Translations under genes and position numbers: made by a program | From: Sipunculus nudus | Lineage: Eukaryota; Annelida; Sipuncula; Golfingiida; Sipunculidae | Assembly: GCA_026874595.1 (NCBI GenBank) | Contig: CM049322.1 | Coordinates: 41,162,840 to 41,226,839, forward strand | DNA: 64,000 bases | Reading direction: 5' to 3' | In this document: positions 22,130-33,565 of the stretch, piece by piece | Numbering within the stretch: the first letter of the stretch is position 1 | Layout of the letters: each line of letters opens with the position of its first letter | Notes under the pieces: generated by a model | Database searches by the model: none | What the model was told of the DNA's origin: nothing | The model's input: only the letters and a program-made list of their open reading frames with translations

Positions 22130-23045
22130 CTTATCTGTTCGCTCTACACGATTACCGTGTGGACGGCTATGAGACCTTGGATGTATTTAATACAAAATCT
22201 TAACATTGGTTCTAGTTGGGTCATATAACTCTTGTTTAGCTGGATTCATAACTCTGCAACATATAAATCTTTGGGCAGTACCATTATTTTAGATGTCCTT
22301 ACACCAGTTAATGGGTTAAGTCCTATTGGTCGGACTCCTGCTCCCATGAGCGATAAAAAGGCACCTTTTCCCCTACGACAGGCTTCCACGACACCATCAT
22401 TCCAAGACACCTGGGAGTTTAACCTGATCCCCAAATGATTTATAGATCTAACTTGCATAATATCCTGACCACCAATACGCCATCTCCTTTGTAAAATTTC
22501 TTAAGGAAAAAATTATTCCCCCCCCCTAAAAAAATTATTTTTAATTTAAAAAAAATATATTAGTTTTATAAGGATTAAATACGAATCTAAACTCTCTTGA
22601 GTATAGTTATAACATATATCAATCATAGCTTGTCACCCCGATGGTGACCTTGGCAGGAAGGCAATGTCGTGTGCCTGAGTAGGATTACCTGTATAAACAC
22701 CTTCAATGTATGCTCCATGTCTGGGCTTCCTTAATTTAACAAGATGATCATCAATAAACAGCATGTACGGCCATGGGGATAACACATCACCCTGCGGTAC
22801 TGATTGCTTCACAGAGAACCAAGAGCTATATAATCCGCCATACCTCACACAACTCTCTATATCCTGATAGGCGTCATAAATCACCCTCCAGGCACTACCC
22901 TGTATCACAAAGTCATAAAGTTTGGTCAAAAGGCTAGTGTGCAATACACGGTCGTATGCCATGTTAATGTCAAGGAAACATACATATAATCTTGTATTGG
23001 TAAAAATACATATAGTCATGTTCCAACTGGGTTTATTCAACAATT
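22130..23045 (-). pseudogene. LINE reverse transcriptase remnant
   Basis: The open minus segment 23043-22633 (136 aa) shows reverse transcriptase motif A as FLDINMAYDRV (Asp25) and motif B as VPQGDVLSPWPYMLF (residues 82-96). The usual motif C Asp-Asp appears as AHDIAFL (125-126), so the first catalytic aspartate is His. A second minus segment, 22458-22246, carries the downstream region typical of these proteins: GVVEACRRGKGAF, GLNPLTGVR and a VLPKDLY motif. A further frame reads FCIKYIQGL at about 22190-22165. Stops and frame changes separate the pieces, and no endonuclease domain is visible. It is a dead non-LTR retrotransposon fragment; the clade is not assigned. Confidence 0.85.
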
Positions 23046-23262
23046 CCTTAATTCCAAGTTACGTTGAAAAAAATCCGCGTTCGGTTATTCCTCCCTTGTT
23101 AAATGTTCCTTAATCAAATAATACAAAAATATACAATCTTTCATGCGAATATAAAATTAAAGATTATTCAGCAACAGGTGGTGAGGGTTGGGGGGGGGGG
23201 GGGGGTAGATGGAACAGAATTTATTACACTTGTCCGGTGCTGTGTGGGACTGAGGCGTAAAT
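23030..23262 (-). repeat. LINE-derived repeat, copy 2 (contains poly-G)
   Basis: See copy 1 at 20930. The G tract here is 23190-23205. It directly precedes, in LINE orientation, the reverse transcriptase remnant. Confidence 0.6.
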
Positions 23263-23900
23263 ATGCACTTTTTCAATCCTATGGCATGTTAACGCATGAT
23301 ATTTACTTGTTTTTATTGACTATCTGTGTGCATTTCTTAGCGATACGAACATTTAACTTATTTTTATTTCTTCAAATTTATGCACACCATATATATCGTA
23401 TTCTTTTTCAAAGCTATGCTTTTTTATGTATTGCTATATGTGTATAGCGTCTTAGAGCACTCATAGGTTGTTTAATGCTATATGAAATGAATCATTATTG
23501 TAATTATTAATTATTACATTACTGTATTATTACTTTCATTATTTTTATTAAACGCTTTTTAGCGAAGCTACTTTAATTACTTTGAAAGGCATTTGAATAA
23601 TGCGAAACCTGTTTTATGCTTCACAATTTTCTTTATAATATACTACTATAAGGTAGTCTGGACGTTATTTAATATACTATAATTGCAATTATATGACGAA
23701 TCACACTCAGGTATTTAGAAATTCTAATCTCATGACAAATATCGATGGGGTAATATTGCAGGGTACAGAAAGAAATACAGAAGTACCTGGTCCTATACCG
23801 ATAATACAGATATACATTTTGCCAAAATGCACTGCAAATTACACGAAAAATTATATCTTTGTAACGACATAATAGATCAGACGAATCTGATATTTGTTTG
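23263..23900. other. intergenic, no gene recognised
   Basis: AT-rich with no recognised feature. Confidence 0.4.
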
Positions 23901-23924
23901 TATATATACCTGCCGTTGAGCTGG

Positions 23925-24145
23925 TCAAAGTGGTGTTAACATTACTAGCGGTATACCAATAATTTCGACATGAGACATGCGACGTCCTTGATTTAGTGTG
24001 CACGCAAAATGGCAGCTCAAATAAGCGGTTTCGAGAATCTGGAGAAATAAACCGGTGATAGCATCCAGTTCAGTCTGCCTGTAGAGAGAGAGAGAGAGAG
24101 AAAGAGTTTGATAGCAAGGGGATTTGTATCGGTTAGAGCCTATAA
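23925..24145 (+). pseudogene. broken copy of the 27.1-27.4 kb segment
   Basis: Aligns with 27116-27370: 'agcggt.ataccaataat', 'cgacatg', 'gtgcac.caaaATGGCA', 'agc.gtttcgagaa.ctgg.gaa' and 'aaccggt', then 'gagtttgat'. The ATG at 24009 starts MAAQISGFENLEK and then hits TAA, where the 27-kb copy has a Tyr codon (MASAMSSFEKLGEYNRS). A (GA)n expansion at 24082-24104 has disrupted the middle. Confidence 0.5.
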
Positions 24146-24850
24146 CGCTTTCTTACACAACCCCCAAATCCTCATCCCATCAAAATACAAGCTGGTGTGC
24201 AGCATTCTTGAAAACAGATTCCTTTCTCCACGAAACGCTTGGCATAAGGCTCAAAATGGTGTAAACTGTCGATCCCTGATATATTGTTAATGCGCTGAGA
24301 ACCAGTCTATCATGATCAAACTCAATTGTAGCTACACAATGTAAAATGTCGCAATGACCATAAATTAAATAATATACTTAACAGGAAAGTTCAGATGGAA
24401 TTTATTGGTGTTCGTTGGGGATCTGACGTGACGCACGATGAAAATATGTCAAAGTTTCTTCCTTGGCAGTAAATAAATGAATTAATGTTTCCCGTTGAAA
24501 AAATGGGGGGAAAATGACCAGATGCATCCTGGGAAAATAACATGCTTTCGCTGTTGAACGCTGTTTTTATATGAGAAACACACAGCTGTATTCCACGCGT
24601 ATCCTAGTTACGGTACCTTGGTTACAAGGATTCCATACATGTACCTTTCACGATAGCATAATCATGAACCATATTTCATTCCGACGTAGCACTTCGGTTA
24701 GTTCAGACTTCATCAGACAATCTTTAAGCCACATGAAACATGTTTTTTTTACTTAACCTAATACCAACACCATAACACCATATTTAAAAGATGATTGGTT
24801 TTATCGCTCAGTATGTTTCCGCTCTGAAATTACACTCGGCATCTTCAAGT
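24146..24850. other. intergenic, no gene recognised
   Basis: Short frames at 24108-24290 and 24571-24756 have no known domain. Confidence 0.4.
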
Positions 24851-24852
24851 CC

Positions 24853-25070
24853 ATGGGCGGATGCAGGATTAAAAAAATGAGGTTTTCAACCCTGGAAAAC
24901 TAATGACAGACCCTTAAAATATATCCACAGGCAAGGAAACGGAAGGAGTGGGGGGGGGGGGGGGTGCTTGAGGTCGCTAAATGGTCTGAAACCCTGAAGA
25001 AAATTTTGTAGTAGCTGAAAGGTGTTGGGGGGGGGGGGGGGTTCCGCACCCCCCGGGCCCCTTCCTGGAT
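24853..25070. repeat. poly-G-containing repeat related to 11059-11249
   Basis: Begins 'gggcggatgcagga' and ends 'ccttcctggat'. It has two G tracts (24950-24964 and 25027-25042) and a CCCCCCGGGCCCC block. The ends resemble the 11-kb MITE. Confidence 0.45.
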
Positions 25071-27110
25071 ATACAATGTTTCGAAAATACGTGTAGTTTA
25101 AAAAGGTGACGTAATACCCAGAATTTAATACGCCAATTGATTGAAAACAGGTTTACATGAAACGGAAACATTACCGCCAGGTATAAGAACCTTTATTTTC
25201 TGTCTATATTGCTAACACAATCAATAGTCAATATATCAGACGTCAGGGAAATTTCTGAAAAAGATTTGTCCATAAATTCAGGTTATCCAATGCTTGTCCT
25301 GAGTTTGAGATTATACTTATATGATATCCCGGAGTTCGAGCGTGATTAATCTAGATAACGCTGTCACGTGACTCTGTTTGTATACATGTAATTGCACTAA
25401 AAATAGCTGTATATTGGCTAAGTTTTCAAAGGCATTATATTACATGTATTATTGTATTTTTTCCTGAAAGGCATTACGGCATTTATTTTTCAAGAAATTG
25501 ATTCAGAAGTTTTTTTTTTCATTCCTAAAAGACTTTCTCGATTCTGTTAATATATATATATATATACATATAAATATCAATTTTAGTACACCTTGCTAAC
25601 AAAGGGTATTTGGTTAATATATAGAGAAGCTATACATACCAAAACGAGGCTCCAGCGTTCACAGGTGATCCACTTGGATAGAACTCGTGCAGAACCAGCG
25701 CTTTATCATATCCATGGATACAACTTACAAGTTTTCATTTCCCAAAACGCGTGGCGTCACAAACAGTGTTTATTCTTAAGGAGGAAAGTCCCGACGTGTA
25801 GTATTGGTACTCAAACAATAACAGTATTTATCCCGTTTTCTCTCTTCACGCTATGCTGTGTGTGTGCCCTAGGACTAGGGTAAGAAAGCCCTTTAGAAAA
25901 TCAGACATTCCAAACAAAAATAATTATGATATCTAGATTAAAATGTGTCATATTCATCATAAAAAAAGATATTGTTACAGAATTACTGCAAACAAATATA
26001 TATAGACACTTCCCTAACCTAGACTTCAATATGAACTTAATAAAGCTTTAGAAACTTTATATTTCTTATGTGGCCCTTTAAACCGAAATTAGATTACATA
26101 TATTATCGTATGATGGATTAGATGAGGAATGTACGAGCCCATGTCGTTGCTTCCATTACAAATCGGCGAGTGTGTAATGATACATGAAATATTGCGAACG
26201 TTATTTATTACTGTTGAAATCGATGCTCACTTTAGATTTTTCTACAATTGACATGTGTATTGCTATTTTGTTACTTCTGCAGATCATGTATTTCACTTTA
26301 TAATCCATATAAAATATGACCTTCAGTCGTCTCAATAATAAACAAACATATATGAAATGCTGTGGGGCAAATAATATAAAACCAGATTCAAATTTTAGAA
26401 CCCAGTATTCAACATTCTATCAAGCATATGAGATTAAGGAAAATGAGATATTACGTATATAACATTATATATCATCACATATATTTTGAAACACGAAGAA
26501 GCGTATCGGCGATATATATTGGGTATCACTTTGAGTGTACCGCAAAACATATTATACCTGAACAGGCTGACCGATACCAAGCCCTAATAAACAGTGAGCT
26601 CTGTTTTCATTCATAAACACAATCTTTAACTGAATTCCTTGGTAAATCGAATAAATTCCTTTTTTCTGTCCCATATAACATACTGGATACAACTGAATGC
26701 AAACTTTCATTAAAAAACTCCCGTCTTTCTGTTTGGCTCACCTACAAATAGGAGATGCACTCTATAGATTTTTATATCCCAAGGTCAAGGTCCAGGACCC
26801 ACAATTTGAAAAAGTACATACAAATAGCCATAAAACGATGGGCGAACATGCACCAACTTATCTTTAACATATATGTGAGGAAAGTGTACCTACGTTGAAA
26901 TTTTCATGTCAGATTTTAAAAAGAGGCAGAAAATATGACTGGCGTTATATAATAAATGGCCAAGGAAGATTGGCTCTAATAGTCCATTATTTGAAAAGGG
27001 TTGAAATGGTTTGATAGTTTTGCGTGTGTCAAGATAATCAATCATACATGCTCCGTTTCTTTTTGGCTCCGCTGAATAGAAAACATATGATAAAGTTATA
27101 TATTGTGTGA
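25071..27110. other. intergenic, no gene recognised
   Basis: About 2 kb of AT-rich DNA. The plus frame 25593-25883 (96 aa) has no recognised domain. At 26738-26815 'ttggctcaccta' and 'caaggtc' faintly echo the 145-bp units at 7.7-9.3 kb. Confidence 0.4.
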
Positions 27111-27186
27111 ATTTAATACAACAAGCGGTTATACCTATAATGCCGACATGTGACCTGTGACATTAAGGTTTTATTGTGCACCCAAA

Positions 27187-27432
27187 ATGGCATCGGCCAT
27201 GAGCAGTTTCGAGAAACTGGGAGAATATAACCGGTCCGTGTTTGAGCGAAGAGGAGACATAAAAGTAGCCCGAAGTCAACTTTCAGGCAGAATCAGGCAG
27301 AGGGAGTTTGATGTCATTGGCACGTGTATCGACACAGATCGGTTGAGCTCTATCAATATAAATTTATATAATCAGTTTTCTAGTAAAAAGAAATTTCTGG
27401 CCATATATTTTCCTGTACATCATCTCAACTGA
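27187..27432 (+). CDS. hypothetical ORF or exon, 81 aa
   Basis: The preferred start is the ATG at 27187 (MASAMSSFEKLGEYNRSVF), because the copy at 24009 conserves this ATG and its GCACNCAAAATGGC context. The first about 50 residues are charged and soluble-looking (ERRGDIKVARSQ). The tail after about residue 55 is AT-rich, low-quality sequence that may be intronic; CGGTTGAG at about 27341 is a possible donor. No family is recognised. It may be an exon of an unidentified gene or part of a dispersed repeat, since a broken relative lies 3.2 kb upstream. Confidence 0.3.
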   Translation: MASAMSSFEKLGEYNRSVFERRGDIKVARSQLSGRIRQREFDVIGTCIDTDRLSSININLYNQFSSKKKFLAIYFPVHHLN

Positions 27433-27439
27433 TATAGTA

Positions 27440-27685
27440 TCTCTCGCGGTTATGGTTGACCGGACTTCCGGTAACGCATGCAGGCTTTCTATGGCATACA
27501 GACACGTGGACTGAGTTTACTCACACCAAAATCCATAACGTATAAATCAAGTGAACTGAATATAGCAAGTACGTGTGCCGAGATAGTTAAGTTAAAATCA
27601 ACTTGTGGCATACTGGTGTTTACACCATTCATTGCAATGTGTTTAATATATTGTGTAGGTAGTATCTTTCCATAAATGAGTAATG

Positions 27686-27740
<55 letters not shown>

Positions 27741-28310
27741 TACCAATACATACGAGTCCCATTATGAATAATTCAGTTAAATTTGTATAATAAATAAACG
27801 TCTATCGATGTAGGCACAATTTTAAACATAAAATAGTCCATTACTTTAACCGGCTTACTACCAAAGTACAATCCAAAACCCCATAACAATCTTTTATTGG
27901 AACACGCCGTGTCTAACGCCTGCCGTTGAAAGGTAGCTGCATTAGGCAGCTGTAAGATCGGCAGGACCGCTCACAAACAGTGCTCGCTGGTGTTTTGTCC
28001 GGGTATTGGAACATTTTCTCTTTGGTTCTGATGCTTTTTTTGGGAGCTAATTTGTTAGTTACATGTTACTCGTTTTAATACGTTTTGCTCTGCCATTATA
28101 ATCCGCTTCACCAGCTAATTAATGTCCATTTAACGTGAATTCTCTCAAAATATTGCAATGCATCCTGTTTGACAGTAAGTTTTTTATGGACTTTACGAGA
28201 GTAACATTATAATTTGCGGTGCCGTCTATATTTTTTCCAGATTCGTTTAAGTTTTCAGACATTTTGGAATGCTATACACAATAGTCTTTTGAGATAATGA
28301 TGAAAATAAA
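27440..28310. other. intergenic with (TA)n
   Basis: (TA)n at 27691-27737. The plus frame 27478-27675 has no recognised domain. Confidence 0.5.
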
Positions 28311-28317
28311 CGATAAT

Positions 28318-28400
28318 AAAACCGTTTGCATACCTGTACACAAGTGGAAAGAGTTTGCACCGGGCATGATAGCCAGCAAGCCACCTGGTGGCATTAAACA
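28318..28400 (+). repeat. dispersed repeat family E, copy 2
   Basis: Matches 7016-7112 (see there). Confidence 0.55.
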
Positions 28401-28477
28401 CTTTTTTCTAGCTCAAAACTGATCTATTTTAGAACTGTGATTAGTTTTCTTGTTTCTTCTTCGTGTATGGGATTTTT

Positions 28478-28489
28478 CGCGCATGCGCA
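28478..28489. promoter_or_regulatory. NRF1-type palindrome upstream of the GT92 gene
   Basis: CGCGCATGCGCA matches the NRF1 consensus core GCGCATGCGC and lies about 490 bases before the start codon. Site by consensus only. Confidence 0.3.
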
Positions 28490-28933
28490 AGTCTGGAACT
28501 GTGGTCACGCAGTCTTGAAATAGTAAACAGGCACAAGTAGACTGTGTAAACTCTCCTACTAAGTACCATAACAACGTATAAAACAGGTGAAATTGAGATA
28601 GGGAAGTCATGGTGCCTGGAAAAGGAACTGATAGCGTGCTTGAGACGATGTACATGTTATTGCAAATGTGTATACATGTATTTACCTTTTATAACGTCAG
28701 CACGCCTTCCAATGTTAACGAGTGAGAATTGTCCCCGGGCTTTTTTATTTCTTCATATTAATACAAATCCAGATACAAACTGCGTCGAACGAATATGTCG
28801 GTAAATAACCACAACTGCTATGCTTGACTTTTGTCTTCACAGGTACATGTACAAGAAAACAAGGGGCTGCATTTTAGAAGATAGGAAAGTATAAAATACA
28901 TGTCCAAGAAACGTAGTACCGAACATGAAATGC

Positions 28934-28941
28934 TGACGTCA
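28934..28941. promoter_or_regulatory. CRE/ATF-type site upstream of the GT92 gene
   Basis: A full palindromic TGACGTCA lies 38 bases before the ATG, followed by the palindrome TTCGAATTCGAA (28953-28964). At this distance it would be in the promoter or a short 5' UTR. Consensus match only. Confidence 0.35.
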
Positions 28942-28978
28942 TTATTGATTTTTCGAATTCGAAACGTCATTTCCTGAC

Positions 28979-29065
28979 ATGCGCAGTGTATGTCGGCGCC
29001 TGAAGGCATGGGTCCTGGTCGTATTTTGTCTGGCGGTCATGCCGCTCGCCATCATGCATTTCCAG
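28979..29065 (+). CDS. GT92 gene, exon 1: cytoplasmic tail and signal anchor
   Basis: Encodes 29 residues starting MRSVCRRLKAW. A short basic tail (R2, R6, R7, K9) is followed by a hydrophobic stretch at about residues 10-26 (WVLVVFCLAVMPLAIM). This is the classic N-terminal signal anchor of a type II Golgi glycosyltransferase. The exon ends at CAG|GTAAGT (29065/29066), a consensus donor in phase 0, and the next exon begins in phase 0 at 30235. The ATG has G at -3, a fair Kozak context. Exon 2 alone would lack any membrane anchor, which is why this upstream start is preferred over the ATG at 30268. Confidence 0.75.
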
Positions 29066-29663
29066 GTAAGTTTGCTTTTTACCCACTTAAGGCCTTATGT
29101 AACGAAAAAATATGATTTATTAAAAGCAGCATATTTTATTTCAATGTTTAAGCAACTTTCTCTGTATTGATTTGGTTGTATTGATGATTTAAAACTGCCT
29201 CTAGACCGTGCTCTGGAAATCCTCATTCCATTCTTCTGAAAACGCTAAAATTTAACTGACACCCTGTGTAAAGCCCAAATATCACAATGGAAGTTATACA
29301 GGGAAGCAATTGTCCTCATATATCTGCATAAATTTGTGTGGAATTCGAAAAAAGAAACTAAACTCGAAACAAGATCACATTATCAAAATTTAACCCGGAT
29401 TTTTGTTAACAAATTCCTTTAAAAAAATAACTAAATAATTTATTATTAATTTTATTCCTTTAGTGTACTTTACTTACGGGTAGTCGCTTGGTATGTTATA
29501 TAGCGGCTGCAGACAGAGGTACAATGCGTCTTGTGTAATTTTCTTATAGCGCCTATGCATGAATAACTAATGTTCTCATGAATTCTTTAATGCTTTCCAA
29601 AGATCAAGAACTTTTACGAAACAGGTATAGTTTGAACTGCTCAGATAGAACTGGAGTTGTAGT

Positions 29664-29722
<59 letters not shown>

Positions 29723-30234
29723 GCATACGTCAATATGTCTATTCTTAATAGGTCTTTATACATTGTAAGTCTATTACAACATAGCCTTACCAAAGGTTCA
29801 AGAATAAGTTCTTAGAAATCATAAACGACGACAGTGCTTCATGTACAATATAATATCATGTTCTAAAACTTTTTAACATAAACATTCCCCTATGAAGTTT
29901 AAGACATACATTCACGATTTATAGCCCCGTTAAGTCACAACCCTCGGGGTTAGGGCGGTCGTTCGCGAGTCCAACTTTAAACCTTTCTGACCCGCCATGA
30001 TCCTTAATAACCCATAGCTTTAACGGTAGTTTAAACGGTTTAACTAACTGTGGGCCTCTGTGTTCCAGCAATTCCTCTGTCAATTTATATCGTAGCTGTT
30101 ATTTATATCTTCAGCCCTTAACAGGACAGAAATACATTTCTTCCAAACATAAAACCCTTGCATGTAAATAACAATCTCATTCAGAGGGAAGCAATTGTAA
30201 CTTTCTTTAAATTATAAATTATATATATTTCAAG
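29066..30234 (+). other. intron of the GT92 gene
   Basis: 1169 bases, from GTAAGT to a T-rich tract ending TTTCAAG. It contains a (TA)n array (about 29667-29718). The reading frame is phase 0 on both sides. Confidence 0.7.
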
Positions 30235-31272
30235 GTACGCCAGGGCCCATCGTCTGATTTCGAGAAAATGCTTCATCGAGCGATCGTACCGGAAGACGCT
30301 TTTGCTAAAAAGTCGCCACATTTGCATCTTTTAAAATACATTCCATTGAACGACACGAGCGCACCTGAAACCGAGCAACCAATCGGCAGCGACTGGATCC
30401 TGACACGTGACCCAAGTCTCGCCAGCGGTCCAATGTCCGGATCACAGACCGGAGACGCTGTTCCACTTTGGCAGAAAGTAGTCCAGGAAGGGGCGTGGCC
30501 TAAACATTATTTTCTCGCTGAAATACTCCAAGTTCGTATTTACGAAAAAGATAAAGCTAAATGGACGTTGAAAGAGCTTAAACAGTGGATGCATTATATG
30601 TTTTGGGCCGGCATACAACATATCTATATCTGTGATCATTATGCGGACAAAAATGAGAGCATTGAACCTTTGCTTAAGCGATATATTGACCTTGGCCTTG
30701 TGACCTACTTTCACTGGGGTGACACCAGGGATCCAATGACAGCTCAAGTTGCATGTTACCAAACGATGATAAATAAATACAAAACAGTTACCGACTGGCA
30801 AATTGCAATAGATATGGACGAATATCCTTGGGTGCCGAACGACGTGAACGAAGGATTTTTAGTACGTTATTTGCAGAAACTTCCAGAGCATATTTCAGAA
30901 GTGTCGATGCACAATTTTATAATGATGGGCCAAGGTGATCGCAAACAAGATATGACGATAGCTCGGATTAATCGCAGAACTCCTGGGCCCGCTAATCCAC
31001 TGGATAAACCCATTTATCGCCCAAGCAGAGTACGGGCACAAATCCACCATAACGCATTATTAACTGGAAAACGATTAGAAGTTGATGATAATGAATTAAA
31101 AATGTTACATTACTGGGGAGCCCGCACGCAGAAGTGGGGACCAGACACACCGGAAACAATAGAGAAAACAATAGAATTTAATGACGTCAGAGATAGACTG
31201 GCGCCTGCAATAAGGAATTCGCTCATTATTTTTGGAGAGCTAGACGCTTTTAGTAATTCTACGGGACCATAG
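30235..31272 (+). CDS. GT92 gene, exon 2: glycosyltransferase family 92 catalytic domain
   Basis: Continues exon 1 (VRQGPSSDFEKM...) to TAG at 31270, giving a 374-residue protein overall. GT92 (the former DUF23 family) includes animal galactosyltransferases that act in the Golgi on N-glycan cores. Family hallmarks, in full-protein numbering: LKELKQWMHYMFWAGIQHIY at about 141-160 (the helix-strand that opens the domain), CDHYADKNES just after it, the metal-binding DxD-type motif IDMDEYPWVP at about 221-230, and a late HYWGARTQKWGP at about 321-332. About 70 residues of stem separate the anchor from the domain. At 374 residues it is somewhat shorter than many family members (roughly 400-550), but the domain looks whole. 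Acceptor and donor sugars cannot be read from sequence. ATTAAA at 31463-31468 is a possible polyadenylation signal. No functional neighbour. Confidence 0.9.
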   Translation, partial: VRQGPSSDFEKMLHRAIVPEDAFAKKSPHLHLLKYIPLNDTSAPETEQPIGSDWILTRDPSLASGPMSGSQTGDAVPLWQKVVQEGAWPKHYFLAEILQVRIYEKDKAKWTLKELKQWMHYMFWAGIQHIYICDHYADKNESIEPLLKRYIDLGLVTYFHWGDTRDPMTAQVACYQTMINKYKTVTDWQIAIDMDEYPWVPNDVNEGFLVRYLQKLPEHISEVSMHNFIMMGQGDRKQDMTIARINRRTPGPANPLDKPIYRPSRVRAQIHHNALLTGKRLEVDDNELKMLHYWGARTQKWGPDTPETIEKTIEFNDVRDRLAPAIRNSLIIFGELDAFSNSTGP

Positions 31273-33545
31273 GCTACAAAGACCCTTAATGTTCTTTTCT
31301 GAACTTCCAACAATACGCGACGATTGTTAGATACACTAACTTTAACATCTGCAGCCTTTTTATCCTCGCTAACTTTTTAACAGCAGAACTGTATCCTGAT
31401 AATCAAAAACTTTCCGTACCATAGTACCTTCCGTATGGTTTTTTTTTTAAATTCCATTGTGGATTAAAAAAGCATTGAAAATCCCATGCACCGACACCTG
31501 CGTACACATCACTTAAATACCGCGAAGGAGAATGGAGAAAAGATGCCGATTCAAGGCTATGAGTTTCCAGGAACTTACGGTGTTTATTCTGCCCAGGTTT
31601 GTGTATTCGTTATATTGTTGTGAAATGAAGACCCTGATTGTGGTGGCCTCAATCGCAAAAAATGTGTTCCAACGACATGTTGACGACAAGAAAGCGACTA
31701 TTGGGATAAAAATATTTTGCTAATGGCTTTTCTGTAAAAAATGAGCGCCTGTTGTGGATATTTCTCCGTACGGAATATATCTCGGGTCACACAACTCCAG
31801 ACCACAGGAACTATTAAGTGCTATCTGGCCAATGAGAGGTTTATAATTGCACTGAAACATTTGTTTCTTAACAGAGCCATCCATCGGTCACATTAGAAAC
31901 TATAATTTTTTCTGAAGTTTTCTGGTCAATATCCATTTGGTCCTCTAAGCTCTTTTTTCTGTTTGTGGCAGAATAATTCTTTCCGCGTATAAAGTAATTA
32001 AGTTTCAGAGTAGCATGAACAACGATGATGTCTTTGTTTTATAAAATAGCCGCTAGATATCACTGACGGCCATCGCGAGTATTCCTATATATTTTAAAAC
32101 ATGAAACAAATTTTAATTATCCTCTTACACCAGCAACAAAGGGTCCTTGCACTCACTATATACAGGAGAAACGCCGCAATCGTAGCTTTGCCTTTGCTTG
32201 AATTGTATAAATCACAGAATCACAGACAGAATTTTAAACAAGAACGCATTGTTTTACATTCTCAGCGCTTAACATAAGTAAATGTTGAAACGGTTGTTTC
32301 TATGACAACCATTGCTGCCTACTTTCAAATCTGCGGCTGGTTACTCTTACAGTTACTTGAAAACAAATATTTGCTACCTCGTGGAATTTCCAAATTTAAA
32401 TATTCAATATTATTCCTGCAAATCAGTATTACTTGGATCCGCCCCTTTTACATCAATAGTTCAAGTCATTATCTCCTAAACCTTTGTCTGACACGATCGT
32501 AAATTTGCTGTGCCTGATTATATGTAACTATCCGCAATAAGAACGGATACGGCGAGTCCACTAAACCAACTCCGACCCCTCAATGCCGAGTGTTTTTCGG
32601 AGTAGCTCCATTTAAGTCCCTCGTGTACATTCCACCAGTACTTTATGATTTATAAGTTTTAAGATCCACAATTGTAAAAAGAAATTGCATCTGTTTACTG
32701 AAAAATGTCAGGACCAGTTCGAGTACGATTCGGATTTTGAAAGATTATGTGATCATACTCTTGACAATATAAGTCGGCCAAAACAGGTAGGTTGTCCACG
32801 TCAGCTGCGCACTAAGATAAACTGGATGATTTGAATTTACAAGAAAAGGAGTCAGCCTTTTTAAAGAGAGAAAAAACATTAAAAAATATTTTAACTTTTT
32901 CACTTGTACATATGTTTCTTCGATTTTAAAGTTAACTGATTTGACATGTACTAACCATCTTAATGATACGTCCAGTAAAGTGTACAAGCACTAATAAACT
33001 CGAGGGTACTGTGGGTTACACCATCAGCTTACAGGATACATATATAAATATTATTTCTATCAGTATTTTTCCGACACCGCTTCTGTCAGTGATTAATCTT
33101 TGGTTTGACATACGGGTTACTTTTAGAGGCATAAGTGAATGGTCCTGTCGATCAAGAAATTTGTTCACATGATCGATGGTGTATGAATTTTTAACTTTTT
33201 TATACTTAGAATGTTAGAGCAAAAGGAGAAGTTCCCTCTCCATGACGGTTGGTTAAATGATCTGTGATTTGTCGTATTAGGATAATGTTATATTGGGTCA
33301 TAAACGGGCGGGCTACATAAGGCGTTAATTTTAGGCCTAAATTATGTTTAACAGTGATCAAAACTAAGGAATACAAGCCTGCTGTGTGCATTTACAGGCG
33401 CATGCAATAAACATACGTGATAGGATACCTGCATTCTTACGCAAGACACTGTATGAACGCCAACCTGATGATTAGAAAAATGATAACAGAAAAATAATTC
33501 AGGTAATTGGCACCAACACAAGCAGTATATTCGGTGAATACATAA
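31273..33545. other. intergenic, no gene recognised
   Basis: 2.3 kb of AT-rich DNA. Short frames (31532-31723, 32302-32502, 32745-32987 minus, 32963-33172) carry no recognisable domain or splice framework. Confidence 0.5.
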
Positions 33546-33551
33546 TTATCA

Positions 33552-33565
33552 GGGGGGGGGGGGGG
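33552..33565. repeat. poly-G tract
   Basis: About fourteen consecutive G in AT-rich surroundings. Confidence 0.95.

Noticed and set aside
20930..23262. The two 220-base direct repeats as LTRs of one element
   Set aside because: Copy 2 overlaps LINE reverse transcriptase coding sequence, so both are better explained as two copies of the LINE 5' part. No TG...CA ends or target duplication.
26700..26960. Another copy of the 145-bp unit family
   Set aside because: Only scattered short words match (ggctcaccta, caaggtc), too weak to call.
29928..29990. tRNA-like patch with GC-rich words near 29940
   Set aside because: No A box/B box pair and no cloverleaf.
30442..30801. 119-residue minus frame inside the GT92 exon
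   Set aside because: Antisense shadow of the conserved GT92 frame.
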